Positions 35,271 to 46,904 are shown, numbered from the stretch's first letter. The stretch: 64,000 nt of DNA from Capra hircus (GCF_001704415.2 NC_030827.1:41854271-41918270); one strand, 5' to 3'. Notes: generated from the sequence alone by a model not told the origin. A program made the numbers and translations.

Positions 35271-35509
35271 TACAGTCTATTCTGCTATAATTCTTTAAAG
35301 TGAATTGACTCATATGAGATTGGAGAGTAGGGAAATGAGGGCAGTATGCCATGGAAACTATACTGGCTCATCTGCAGAACTCCCCAGCGTGTACTATTTT
35401 GTGCCATCAAGTAGAGCACGGAGATGCGAGAGCACTGGCAGGGCTGAATGCGGCAACTACAAAGGAGTAGAGTGTCGAGCACAGTGCTCTTTATACTCGC
35501 TTATTCTTT

Positions 35510-37390
35510 GGAAATGATTTTCCACTTGGAGGAAAGTTGTAAAAATAGCACAAATGGTTTACATATGCTTTTCTCCCAGCTTCCCATAATTTTTACAATT
35601 CCATAACCATTACACAATTATTAATACCAAACCAGAAAAATGGCACTGGTAAATACTGCTAACCAAACACAGATTTTATTTAAATTTCACTCATTTTCCC
35701 ACTAATGTTCTTTTTCTGCTTCAGGATCCAATCCAGGATCCAAATTGCACTCCCGTTGGTTTCAAGCAATCTGTGATGGTTTCTCAGCCTTTCCTTGTCT
35801 TCCATGGCCTTGATAATTTGCAGAATGTCTTTTAACTTGGGTTTGTCTGATGTTTTCTTGTGATTAGATTAGGTGTTGTATTTTCAAGATTGCTGGGAGA
35901 AATATCAATAACGCAGATGACACTCCACTTATGGCAGAAAGCGAAGAAGAACTAAAAAGCCCCTTGATGAAACTGAAAGAGGAGAGTGAAAAAGCTGGCT
36001 TAAAACTCAACATTCAGGAAACTAAGATCATGGCATCTGGTCCCATCACTTCATGGGAAATAGATGGGGAAACAATGGCAACAGAGAGAAACTTTATTTT
36101 GGGGGGCTCCAAAATCACTGCAGATGGTGACTGCAGCTATGAAATCAAAAGACACTTGCTCCTTCGAAGAAAAGCTATGACCAAACTAGACAGCATATTA
36201 AAAAGCAGAGACATTACTTTGCCAACAAAGGTCTGTCTAGCCAAAGTTATGGTTTTTCCAGTAGTCATGTATGGATGTGAAAGTTGGACTGTAAAGAAAG
36301 CTGAGTGCCAATGAACTGATGCTTTTGAACTGTGGCATTGGAGAAGACTCTTGAGAGTCCTTTGGACTGCAAAGAGATCCAGCTAGTCCATCCTAAAGGA
36401 AATCAGTCCTGAATATTCACTGGAAGGACTGATGCTGAAGCTGAAACTCCAATACTTTGGCTACTTGATGCGAAGAACTGACTCACTGGAAAAGAGCCTG
36501 ATGCTGGGAAAGATTGAGGGCAGGGGGAGAAGGGGACAACAGAGGACGAGATGTTTGGATGGCATCACCAACTCAATGGACACGAGTTTGAGTAAGCTCC
36601 AGGAGTTGGTGATGGACAGGGAGGCCTGGCGTGCTGCAGTCCATGGGGTCGCAAAGAGTCAGACATGACTGAGTGACTGAACTGAACTGAACTGAACTTC
36701 CAGAAGTGATATTGTGTCCCTCTCATTCATAATGAGACATTCATTTCTATGTGATTTATTGCTGATGATCATTTAGCTAAGGTGTCTGCAGAGCTTCTCC
36801 ACAGTAAAGTTAGTGTTTTCCCTATGTAATTGACAAATAGCTTAGAGAAATAATTTGACACTATGTAATATCTTATTTCTTCCCAAACACTCATAGCTGA
36901 TTTTAATATCCATCAAATTGACCAGGCCTGCAATACTTATTATGGTGGTATCTGCCTGGTGGTAATTTTTTAATTTCTCTCATTTCTTCTATGTCTATTA
37001 GAACATTTTTGTAAGAAGAGATATAGTTTCCCCCATTCATGTATGTATTCAATTCCTTTTTTTATATTGGTATGGATTCATAAAAATTTATTTTATTCTG
37101 AGCTCAAATCCAATACTGTTATTTTTAATTTTGTTGCTCAAACTGTTCCAACTTTGTCCATTGGGAACTTCTTCACATTGGTTCCTGTGTCTTTTTGACA
37201 TGTTCCCATCTTTTTTTCAAGTACCTTAAGTACCTCCTTATTTTCTGGTACAACAGGCCATTCCATGCTTATCTTGTGTTTTCCAAAGGTCTTGTTCCTT
37301 TCATTGAGGAATGGTGTTTTGAATCCAAGATCTAGGTAGCAGGTATGCTTATTGTCATGAGAGTACCATTGCTTCTTGGCCTTCATAGCA
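35510..37390. mobile_element. old L1M-type element, split by BovB
   Basis: It contains gttgtaaaaatagcacaaat, cttgggtttgtctgatgttt, then (after BovB) agaagtgatattgtgtccct and ttgttgctcaaactgttcca to gtctttttgacatgttccca. It shows the same repeat type as 22070-22670. The family and strand are not firmly set. Confidence 0.5.
35884..36697 (+). mobile_element. BovB 3' part
   Basis: 5'-truncated at caagattgctgggagaaata. It keeps an open frame at 35931-36314 (MAESEEELKSPLMKLKEESE onward to YGCESWTVKKAE), but the YADD region has a small deletion and a TGA follows at 36312-36314. It ends gactgaactgaactgaactg. Confidence 0.94.
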
Positions 37391-37432
37391 GATGGAGCTA
37401 GGAGATATATGTATGTGTGCTAACCCACACAT

Positions 37433-37592
37433 TGTTGTGTTTTAGTTGCTCGTGTCCAAGTCTTTGAGAACCCATGGACTGTAGCCCTCCAGGCTCCTCT
37501 GTCCATGGAATTCTGCAGTAAAGAACATTGGAGTGGGTTTCCATTTCCTTCTCCAGGGGATCTTCCTGACCCAAGGATCGAACCCACACATA
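37433..37592 (-). mobile_element. BovA2-type SINE, inverted
   Basis: It contains ggctcctctgtccatggaat, ttccttctccaggggatctt and aaggatcgaacccaca. The inverted head is missing. Confidence 0.88.
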
Positions 37593-37640
37593 ATACACAC
37601 TCATCTAAATGTATGGATGGGTGTGTGTTCTTTGTGTATA

Positions 37641-37828
37641 GGGCTTCCCTGGTGGCTCAGATGGTAAAGCGTCTGCCTGCAATGCGGGAGACCCGGGTTC
37701 GATCCCTGGGTCGGGAAGATCCTCTGGAGAAGGAAATGGCAACCCACTCCAGCATTCTTGCCTGGAAAATCCCATGGATGGAGCCTGGTAGGCTACAGTC
37801 CATGGGGTCGCAAAGAGTCGAACATGAC
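37641..37828 (+). mobile_element. Bov-tA SINE, little diverged
   Basis: Head gggcttccctggtggctcag, B box cgggttcgatccctgg, body through ggggtcgcaaagagtcgaac. It is among the copies closest to consensus in the window, hence probably young. Short gtgtata motifs flank it. Confidence 0.93.
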
Positions 37829-38429
37829 GTGTATATTAGATATGTATTACAAATAATGATTTCAATGCTGATACCTCTGATTCCAGGGTTTCTTCCAGCC
37901 ATGCCCTCCTCCATTCTTACTTGTAACATTTCTCTGAGACTAAGAATCCTGGCCCTCATGTACAATGTATTTACTTACTTGTTCAGTACTAGTATAGACA
38001 CAACATAGATACTGAATTGCCAATCTACTCTCCTATGAAAAACAAACTTACTAGCTAAGATATAGTAATTATAAACTACTCTTTTTCTCTAGCCTTTCAG
38101 TATCCAGTTAATATACTATTTTCCAAAGTTAGTTTGGTTAGTTTTTTTCTTCCTCATCTCCTTCAGTAGGTTATGTTAGTCATTTGCAATGTATTTAACT
38201 TGCTAATTTGTAACTATTTATATTCTATTTGCCAGTTCTCCCATCCTGGTTGATTTTAATAATTCATTTTTTTTGTTATATGAGACATTAGTAAGGTTTT
38301 CAAAGTACACAAGCTGTACTTAGAAAAGCATCATTACCTCCTCACCCCTGCCACTCACTTCTAGTTTCCCCATCTTTTCACCCCTTTGTTATCCATATCC
38401 TGTAGGTAACCCACCTCTTTAGTTTCTCG

Positions 38430-38875
38430 TTTATCTTTCCTGTATAGATGATCCCTGCTGTAAGATTTTTTGACTTATGACTTCCTGACATTATGATGGT
38501 ATAAACGTTAAACACATTCGTACTTCAAGTTTTTATCTTTTCCAGGCTAGCAGTATGCGGTAGATACTCTTGGGATGCTGGGTGGGAACAGCAAGCTGCC
38601 ACTCCATCAGGCACATGATCCCAAGGGTAAACAACCAATAGACTCACAACTATTCTGTACCCAGTCTTTCACTTTTATTATAGAATAGAATTTAATACTC
38701 CGTGAGATACTCAACACTGTCTTATAAAGTTGGGTTTGTGTTAGATGATTTTGTTCAGCTGTAGGCTAACGTTAATATTCTGAATACATTTAAGGTAGGC
38801 TAGGCTAAGCTATGGTATTCAGTAATTTAGGTGTGTTAAATGCATTTTCAACTTTAAGATAGGTTTATTGGGATG
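38430..38875. mobile_element. Tigger-like (TcMar) DNA transposon fossil
   Basis: It shows the order tttttgacttatgacttcct, tatcttttccaggctagcag, agggtaaacaaccaatagac, gtaggctaggctaagctatg and ataggtttattgggatgt, which I recall from a short Tigger-derived repeat. It is cut on the right by SINE sequence. Confidence 0.55.
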
Positions 38876-39045
38876 TGTTCTTGCCTGGAGAATCCCAGGG
38901 ACGGGGGAGCCTGGTGGGCTGCTGTCTATGGGGTCGCACAGAGTCGGACACGACTTAAGTGACTTAGCAGCTGCTGGAGTGGGTTGCCATTTCCTTCTCC
39001 AATGCATGAAAGTGAAAAGTGAAAGTGAAATTGCTCAGTTTTGTC
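38876..39045. mobile_element. rearranged Bov-A2 SINE halves, inverted to each other
   Basis: 38876-38970 is the second Bov-A2 unit in plus orientation (gttcttgcctggagaatccc to gacttagcagctgctg). 38971-39045 is the central part of the same element in minus orientation (gagtgggttgccatttcctt, aatgcatgaaagtgaaaagt). This order is not a normal single insertion. Confidence 0.8.
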
Positions 39046-40739
39046 TTGGAAGGGCAGAGTACTTCTTTTCACCATCTTTGTGCATTTTGATTGTTGCCGT
39101 ACACCAAAAGCCCCAAATATTTTTTGTACCTCCTTTCATCAATCTACTTTCAGCTTTTTTTTTTTCCTTAAAGGGTAAGACTCTAATCTTACTGTAGTAT
39201 TTCTTTATTAAGAGTTTAACTTAATTAGTCACTTGTTACTATATCAGCATTTCTCACTGGATACTTCTTTTAAGAAAAATTCTCTGACCACAATGGTATG
39301 AGACTAGAAATCAATGACAAGAAAATAAACTGCAAAAACCACACACATGTAGAGGCTAAACAATATGCTATTAAACAAGCAGTAGATCACTGAAGAAATC
39401 GAAGAGGAAATCAAAAAATACCTAGAGATAAAAGAAAATGAGAACACGACAATCCAAAGCCTACTGAACAGAGCACAGCAGCAAGTTTATAGCGATACAA
39501 GCTTACCTTAGGAAACAAGAAAAACTGCAAATAAATAACCTAAACTTACACCTAATGCAACCAGAGAAAGAAAAACAAACAACTCAAAGTTACTGGAAGG
39601 AAAGAAATCATAAAGATCAGAGCAGGAACAAGTGAAACAGAGATTGAAATAAAAAATAAAAAGGATCAATGAAACCAAAAGCTGGTTCTTTGAAAAGATA
39701 AACAAAACTGATAAACCTTTAACCAGACTCATCAAGATGAAAAGGGAAAGGACCCAAATCAATAAAGTCAGAAATGAAAAAGAAGTTATAAACTATGCCA
39801 CAGAAATACAAAGGATCATAGGAACCGCTAAAATGGGTGAGCCAGAACAAATGGAGAATCACCCAAAACTGAACCTAGAAGAAATAGAAAATAGGAACAG
39901 ATCAATTTCCAGTACTGATTAAATCAATAACCTAAAAACTCCCAACAAAGTCCAGAACAAGATGGCTTTATAGGTGAATTCTACCAAACATTTAAAGAGT
40001 TATTCATCCTTCTGAAACTATTCCAAAACGTTGCAGAGAAGGGAACACCTCTAAACTCATTCTAGCCACCATAATCCTGATGCAAAAAACAGACAAAGAT
40101 ATCACACACACAAAAAAGAAAATTACTAGCCAGTATCACTGATGGACATTCATGCAAAAAACCTCAACAAAATACTAGACAACCAACTCTAACAATACAT
40201 TAAAAGGATTATACATGATGATCAAGTGGGATTTATCCCTGGGATGAAAGGATTTTTCATTATCTGCAAATCAATCAATGTGATAAACCAACTAGCAAAT
40301 TGAAGGATAAAAACCATATGATCATCTCAATAGATAAATAAAATATTTGCAAATGATGTGAATCACAAGGGATTAATTTCCAAAGTATACAAACAGCTCA
40401 TACAGCTCAATTAAAAAAAAAAAAAAACAATGAAAAAAATGGCAGAAGACCTAAATAGGCCTTTCTCCAAAGAAGACATACAGGTGGCCAACAGACACAT
40501 GAAGACAGCCTCAGCATCACTAATTATTAGAGAAATGCAAATCAAAATTACAATGAGGTCTCCTCACACTAGTCAGAATGGTTATCATCAAGAAGTCTAG
40601 AAATAATAAATGCTGGAGAGGGTACTGAGAAAAGTGAACCCTCTTACACAGTTGGTGGTACATAGTCAGTATGGAGAACAGTATTGAGGTTCCTTAAAAA
40701 ACTAAAAATAGAATACCTTATGATCCAGCAATCCCACTC

Positions 40740-40875
40740 TTGGGCATATACCCAGAGAAAACTCCAACTGGAAAAGATACATGCACCACAGTGTTCATAG
40801 CAGCAGTATTTACAGTAGCCAAGACATGGAAGCAACCTAAATCTCCATCAACAGATGAAGGGATAAAGAAGATAT

Positions 40876-40921
<46 letters not shown>

Positions 40922-41732
40922 CAAGCTGGTTTTAGAAAAGGCAGAAGAACCAGAGATCAAATTGCCAACATCCACTGGATCATCGAAAAAGCAAGAGAGT
41001 TCCAGAAAAAACATCTATTTCTGCTTTATTGACTATGCCAAAGCCTTTGACTGTGTGGATCACAATAAACTGTGGAAAATTCTGAAAGAGATGGGAATAC
41101 CAGACCACCCGACCTGCCTCTTGAGAAATCTGTATGCAGGTCAGGAAGCAACAGTTAGAACTGGACATGGAACAACAGACTGGTTCCAAATAGGAAAAGG
41201 AGTACGTCAAGGCTGTATATTGTCACCCTACTTATTTAACTTATATGCAGAGTACATCATAAGAAATGCTGGGCTGGAAGAAGCACAAGCTGGAATCAAG
41301 ATTTCCAGGAGAAATATCAAGAACCTCAGATATGCAGATGACACTACCCTTATGGCAGAAAGTGAAGAGGAACTCAAAAGCCTCTTGATGAAAGTGAAAG
41401 AGGAGAGTGAAAAAGTTGGCTTAAAGCTCAACATTCAGAAAACTAAGATCATGGCATCTGGTCCCATCACTTCATGGGAAATAGATGGGGAAACAGTGGA
41501 AAAAGTGTCAGACTTTATTTTTGGGGGCTCCAAAATCACTGCAGATGTTGACTGCAGCCATGAAATTAAAAGACGCTTACTCCTTGGAAGAAAAGTTATG
41601 ACCAACCTAGATAGCATATTCAAAAGCAGAGACATTACTTTGCTGACTGAGGTCCGTCTAGTCAAGGCTATGGTTTTTCCAGTGGTCATGTATGGATGTG
41701 AGAGTTGGACTGTGAAGAAAGCTGAGCACTGA
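40740..41732 (+). pseudogene. chimeric L1-(TA)n-BovB open reading frame
   Basis: A continuous 330-codon frame. The L1 ORF2 C-terminal part (GIYPEKTPTGKDTCT, TVAKTWKQPKSPSTDE) runs through an Ile-Tyr repeat encoded by the TA tract and about 35 out-of-frame BovB residues into the correct BovB RT frame. An extra A in the run near 41004-41010 restores that frame. It is most likely accidental and not expressed as a protein, but the RT signature motifs are intact. Confidence 0.8.
40877..40918. repeat. (TA)n microsatellite at the L1-BovB junction
   Basis: About 20 uninterrupted AT units between L1 sequence and the BovB start gttcaagctggttttagaaa. It is likely polymorphic and able to extrude cruciforms. 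Confidence 0.95.
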
Positions 41733-42131
41733 AGAATTGATGCGTTTGAACTGTGGTGTTGCAGAAGACTCTTGAGAGTCCCTTGGACTGCAAGGAGATC
41801 CAACCAGTCCATTCTGCAGGAGATCAGTCCTGGGATTTCTTTGGAAGGAATGATGCTAAAGCTGAAACTCCAGTACTTTGGCCACCTCATGCGAAGAGTT
41901 GACTCATTGGCAAAGACTGTGATGCTGGGAGGGATTGGGGGCAGGAGGAGAAGGGGATGCCAGAGGATGGGATGCCAGAGGATGAGATACCTGGATGGCA
42001 TCACTGACTCGATGGACATGAGTCTGAGTGAACTCCAGGAGTTGGTGATGGAGAGGGAGGCCTGGCGTGCTGCAATACATGGGGTCGCAAAGAGTCGGAT
42101 ACGACTGAGTGACTGAACTAACTGACTGACT
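40919..42131 (+). mobile_element. BovB with reverse transcriptase and 3' end
   Basis: About 1.2 kb, 5'-truncated. From about 41022 the RT frame is open and carries motif A (FIDYAKAFD), motif B (RQGCILSP) and motif C (YADD at 41331-41342). It is broken by one premature TGA at 41730-41732 (a single c-to-t type change), then open again to the natural end at about 42116. A 15-nt in-frame tandem duplication (gatgccagaggatgg) lies at about 41956-41985. It ends gactgaactaactgactgac. Confidence 0.95.
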
Positions 42132-42412
42132 GACACACAATGGAATATTATTCAGCTATAAAAAGAATGAAATAATGGCATTTGCAGCAACACGGATGGA
42201 CCTAGAGATAATCATATAAGTAAAGCATGTCAGACAGAGAAAGACAAATATCATAGGATATCACTTATATTTGGAATTTAAAAAGTGATACAAATGAACT
42301 TACATGCAAAACAGAAATAGGCTCACAGACATCGATAATGAACTTATGGTTACTAAAGGGGAAAGTAGGGGGAGGGATAAATTTGGAATTTGGGATTATC
42401 AGATCAGTCATT

Positions 42413-42652
42413 CAGTTCAGTTGCTCAGTTGTATCTTACTCTTTGCAACCCCATGGACTGCAGCATGCCAGGCTTCCCTGTCCTTCACTATCTCCTGGAG
42501 CTTACTCAAAATCATGTTCATAGAGTCGGTGATGCCATCCAACCATCTCATCCTCTGTCGTCTTCTTCTCCTGCCTTCAATCTTTCCCAGTATCAGGGTC
42601 TTTTCCAATGAATCAGTTCTTCGCATCAGGTGGCCAAAGTATTGGAGTTATA
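42413..42652 (-). mobile_element. BovB 3' end, inverted
   Basis: The plus strand runs from cagttcagttgctcagttgt to caaagtattggagtta. It is inserted in the L1 3' UTR only 281 bp from the plus-oriented BovB, giving inverted arms of about 240 bp. Confidence 0.93.
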
Positions 42653-42845
42653 GGCTACTATATAAAATAAACAACAATAACATACGACTCTATAGCACAA
42701 GGAACTATATTCAATATCTTAAAATAACCTATAATGAAAAAGAATCTGAAAAAGAATCTATCTGTGCATTCATATATATGAAACACTTTGCTGTACTCCT
42801 GAAACATCATAAATCAACTAGACTTTAATAAAAGCAAAGAATTTT

Positions 42846-43230
42846 TTAAGTTCTCTTGTTACATAATGCATTTGCTTTGAGTGGTCTGCTTCAACACTCC
42901 CCTCCAAACCAACCTCCTGGTCTGTAAGTGCTGTTATTTTAAGTGTGCGAATTTTCAGAAGAAAATATGGCTTTTTCAAAAAAAATTGTTCAGTAGCAGA
43001 AATGCCTGTATCAATGGATTCATCATTGCTTTTTGAGTTTGAAGAGGACATCATCTTCAATTCTATCTATATTCTCAAGAAAGTGCAATTTTGATTTTGT
43101 AAGTGATGCTGTTACAGCAAATTTTATTCTGAGCCAAGCACCCATATACTGTTTGTTATCTGCAGAACCACTTACCATATTTCTTTTCAAATCTCTTGTT
43201 GATAATGATATCTTGCAACTGTGAAGCATC
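42846..43230 (-). pseudogene. unidentified frameshifted coding-like segment
   Basis: Two overlapping minus-strand frames (43229-43023 and 43060-42818) look like one protein split by a frameshift: NKQYMGAWLRIKF and ENIDRIEDDVLFKLKK, then NSKSNDESIDTGISATEQFF and LKITALTDQEVGLEG. I do not recognise the protein. In a third frame, 43230-43177 encodes QLQDIIINKRFEKKY before a donor-like gtaagtgg. It could be a processed pseudogene, an old exon or chance. Its left end meets the L1 tail and its right end is near the Bov-A2 at 43256. Confidence 0.4.
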
Positions 43231-43255
43231 CTTTAGGAATAATTAGTAAATATGT

Positions 43256-43530
43256 TGGAGAAGGCAATGGCACCCCCCCCACCAGTACTCTTGCCTGGAA
43301 AATCCCATGGACGGAGGAGCCTGGTAGGCTGCAGTCCATGGGGTCGCTAAGAGTTGGACACGACTGAGCGACTTCCCTTTCACTTTTCACTTTCATGCAT
43401 TGGAGAAGGAAATGGCAACCCACTCCAGTGTTCTTGCCTAGCGAATCCCAGGGATGGGGGAGCCTGGTGGGCTGCTGTCTATGGGGTCACACAGAGTAAG
43501 ACACGACTGAAGTGACTTAGCAGTAGCAGC
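43256..43530 (+). mobile_element. Bov-A2 dimeric SINE with target duplication
   Basis: tggagaaggcaatggcaccc, two BovA units and an end in agcagtagcagc. Flanks are agtaaatatgt (43245-43255) and agtaaatgtgt (43531-43541). It contains a C-run expansion (cccccccc) near 43273. Confidence 0.94.
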
Positions 43531-43779
43531 AGTAAATGTGTATATTTCTTTACCTCCTTAAAAAAACTGGCTCCATCCTATAAGCACCCCAAAATTTAAA
43601 AACTCATTTAATTAAGGAAATTCAAACCAAAATGCTACTGCTTGATAACTAGTGGGTAACGGCCCAGCTTTTATGAATGGAAAGTCTTTTACCAGGCACT
43701 GAGGGAAGAACAGCTGAAGTGACTTCTCCATGTTGGTGATGATGGTGCTAATATCACTGCAGACTGGAGCAGAGCTTTT

Positions 43780-43930
43780 AAATCTTACTGATCATACAAT
43801 TATCCAAGGACTTTGTTGAAATGTACATTTTGGTTTGGGAAGTCATGGGGGCGGAAACCCAGGATTCTGCCTTTTTCACAAGCTCCTAGCTGCAGATGCT
43901 GGTTTAGGGACCCCTCCTTGAAAAGGACCA
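43780..43930 (-). repeat. MER5-like hAT fragment, inverted
   Basis: It resembles degraded MER5-type sequence (acccaggattctgccttttt, acaagctcctagctgcagat). The assignment is tentative. Confidence 0.45.
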
Positions 43931-44004
43931 TTGTATAACAGATATTAAGACTCTCGGCAGCGTTTGGTAGAGTCCTCTGCAATAACGGAGGTGCTCTGTA
44001 CCTG

Positions 44005-44160
44005 CATCCACAGTTCAGTAGCCACAGGCTACACATGGCTACTGAGCACTTGAATTGTGGCTGGTGACACCGAAAAACTGAATTTTAAAATTAATTTCAC
44101 ATTAACTTAAGTGTAACTTTACATAGTCCCATGTGGCTTGTGATGACTCTCCTGGACAGT
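44005..44160. repeat. hAT-type MER element (MER3-like), second copy
   Basis: It shares ccacaggctacacatggcta, actgagcacttgaattgtgg and cccatgtggcttgtgatgac with the family at 11495-11700. Confidence 0.5.
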
Positions 44161-44179
44161 GAATATCTTTTAAAAATTA

Positions 44180-45785
44180 ATGTATAACCACACATTTGTA
44201 CCTGTACAAGTGTTTAACATTGTTTTGTGGTTCATATTTTTCATAAGTGAGGGGATGCTATTGGATTCAGTATTCTAAACCTTGCTTTTTATTCTTTTCA
44301 TGTCAGTAGATTTACATCATTCTTTTAAATTACTACATAATATTTCACAGTAGGGATTTACCATGGCTTCTGTAGCCACTCATGAATGTATTGATGGGTA
44401 TTTAGGTTGTTGTCCTTTCTTTCTTTTCTTTGCAACTGTGAACTATAGATAAGAATATCTTTGTGCATGCCACTTAAAATGTATGATTGATGCATATAGG
44501 ATATTGAAAATGGAATTGCTGGCCCATTGGGAATGAATAATTACCATTTTCAGTTACTTCAAAGTTGCTTTTCAGAGAAACTTAAATAGAAATAAGTGAT
44601 TTCTATCAGCCAAGTGAGAGAATACCATTTCCTCACACTCTTGATTGGTAGTGTCAACATTTTTGATTTTTTTTTTTTTTTGCCAGTTAAGTGGTGAAAA
44701 GTTACATCTTATTTAATTTATATGTCTGTAATAACTAGGAAGAATAATATTGACTTTTATGTTTACTAATCATTTAATTTCCCCTCCTCCATAACTGTCT
44801 AAGCTACTTATAGCCTTCCTTATGAATTCTTGAATAAGCTTGTTAAACCATATACTAAATGGTATTAGGATTTTAGGGGATTACATTGTCTTTATGGAAT
44901 GATTTGGAGAGCACTGGCATCATAAAATATTGAGACCATTAATATTCTCTATTTTTTTAGGTCTTTGTCTGTGTCCTATAGTTTACTTTTTCCCTTGTAA
45001 AGATCTTAGATATTTATTGTTATGTTTATTCTCAGGGGTTTTATACTTAGATTTCTGCTGGAAATTCCTTTCGATTACATTTTTTATCTATTACTAGTGA
45101 ATAGGAAAACTACCAATTGTGAATGACTACTTGCTATCTAGTCTCTTTGCTGTACTCTGTTATTATTTGTCAGTTTTCATCATACATATTTTCACAGTCT
45201 ATCATTTGGTAGACTAATATTACCCTGGAGCCACCACCTCTTATCCCGAATCCCTAGGTATAACAGAAAAGTTACAAGAAGAATAAGATACATAGCATGT
45301 AGAAATCTCCTAGAGATAGTTTGTAGATATACACTTTCTTTTAGCACTTATTCATACCACAGTATATTGAATACACTGGTAATCATTTTATATTTTCTGC
45401 TACCTCCCAGTAAGTGTTCAATGTCAGTCCACAGAGGGGATCCCATTCTGTTTAAGGGTGCCACTTAATGTATGAATGTACAATAATTTACCCAGTGTCC
45501 TGTGGAGGACCCCTCTGCCCAATCCTCTACAAGTACAATGAAAATACTTGTATGAAAGACTGCACCAATATCTGCAGGATCAGTTCCTAGCAGTGAAAGT
45601 TCTAAACCTGGATGAAAAATTATACATATCTTCAATATGGATAGCCACCATCCAATTGCCCGTCATAGAAGCTGTATCAACACACATTCTGAACAACTGT
45701 ACATCAATGTGCTGTTTCCCTACACCTTCAGCAATACAGCAGATGCTGTTTAAAATTGCTTGAAAGGAATACAGACAGAATGGGT
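44180..45785 (-). mobile_element. old L1M-type 3' region, inverted
   Basis: The plus strand shows antisense L1M landmarks: tattgatgggtatttaggtt, gaaaatggaattgctggccc, a tttgccagttaagtggtg-type block. Near 45640-45720 is a second collinear piece (ccatccaattgcccgtcata, gtgctgtttccctacacctt). It may be two copies. No frame. Confidence 0.55.
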
Positions 45786-45839
45786 ACCTTATTCTTGCTA
45801 TAGCAGATGCTGTTGGTGTCTAACCAGTAACTTTGCCTG

Positions 45840-46290
45840 CAGTCATAAGAAACACTTCCTGTGCATTCTGACAGCATCCAACTATGTCTAGATCTTTCTG
45901 CTTCTCCTCCTGAGTCATCCAGTGGTCATCTATGGCACATGCTCCACTCTGCAGGGGTGGGCTTCCAAGGGTGGCTGGGAGGAAGCAGCATGTCAGGCTC
46001 TCAGAGGCAACCTCCAGCCAATAAAGAAGAGGAAATCAGTGGAGAAATATGTAAGCTTCTCCATCTCTCAGTGGGCAGTTCTTGGCAGCACCTCAGAGTG
46101 AATTCAGCTCTTGTTGATTGTAGTAGTAATCCTCTCTTTGATGTATTTTTTACTGACTTTTCTTCTTTCTCTATCTCATTTTCCCCATGCCCTCTCTTCC
46201 TGACATCACCTCCCCAATAAACTACATGCCCTGTAATCCTTGCTTCCAGGTCTGCTTTTGTGGGAACATGAACTGAAAGAGATGGCTATG
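45840..46290. other. unresolved old repeat, possibly LTR-derived
   Basis: It ends in ccccaataaactacatgccc and a cttgcttccaggtctgcttt module typical of some old retroviral-LTR ends. I cannot name the family. Confidence 0.3.
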
Positions 46291-46377
46291 GAATGTTGAC
46301 CCTTGAGAATGAGACTAGAGAATTTGCTCCCTCTTGATGCCAGGAGGCCTTGAGAGCCTCACTGCTGGCCTGAGGAG

Positions 46378-46904
46378 TTCAGCTCAGCTCAGTTCAGTTC
46401 AGTTCAGTCGCTCAGTCGTGTCAAACTCTGCAACCCCATGAGCCGCAGCACGCCAGGCCTCCTTGTCCATCACCAACTGCCGGAGTCTACCCAAACTCAT
46501 GTCCATTGAGTTGGTGATGCCATCCAACCATCTCATCCTCTGTCATCCCCTTCTCCTCCTGCCCTCAAGGTCTTTTAAAATGCGTCAGCCTTTCGCATCA
46601 GGTGGCCAAAGTATTGGAATTTCAGCTTCAGCATCAGTCCTTCCAATGAATATTCAGGACTGATTTCCTTTAGGATGGACTGGTTGGATCCCCTTGCAGT
46701 CCAAGGGACTCTGAAGTCTTCTCCAGCACCACAGTTCAAAAGCATCAATTCTTTGGCACTCAGCTTTCTTTATAGTCCAACTCTCACATCCATACATGAC
46801 TACTGGAAAAACCATAGATAGCCTTGACTAGATGGACCTTTGTTGACAAAGTAATGTCTCTGCTTTTTAATATGCTGTCTAGGTTGGTCATAACTTTCCT
46901 TCCA
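46378..46904 (-). mobile_element. BovB 3' end, inverted, with 11-bp target duplication
   Basis: The plus strand runs from ttcagctcagctcagttcag to cataactttccttcca. Identical ggcctgaggag at 46367-46377 and 46905-46915 brackets it. It has a small internal deletion after cctcctgccctcaa. Confidence 0.95.

Larger units (their letters stand above)
39240..42838 (+). mobile_element. L1 element broken by two BovB copies
   Basis: ORF2 sequence starts near 39290 (caatggtatgagactagaaa) and runs through gaaaccaaaagctggttctt and caagtgggatttatccctgg. An internal deletion near 40340 removes the RT core. The end continues at 42132-42412 (acaatggaatattattcagc) and 42653-42838 (the 3' tail, aaatcaactagactttaata). 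No full frame remains. Confidence 0.88.

Noticed and set aside
41435..42136. 233-codon minus-strand frame
   Set aside because: It is antisense to the BovB coding part at 40919-42131. The same shadow appears with every BovB copy.
45548..45763. 71-codon frame as a small gene
   Set aside because: It overlaps antisense old L1M 3' sequence and shows no independent coding sign.
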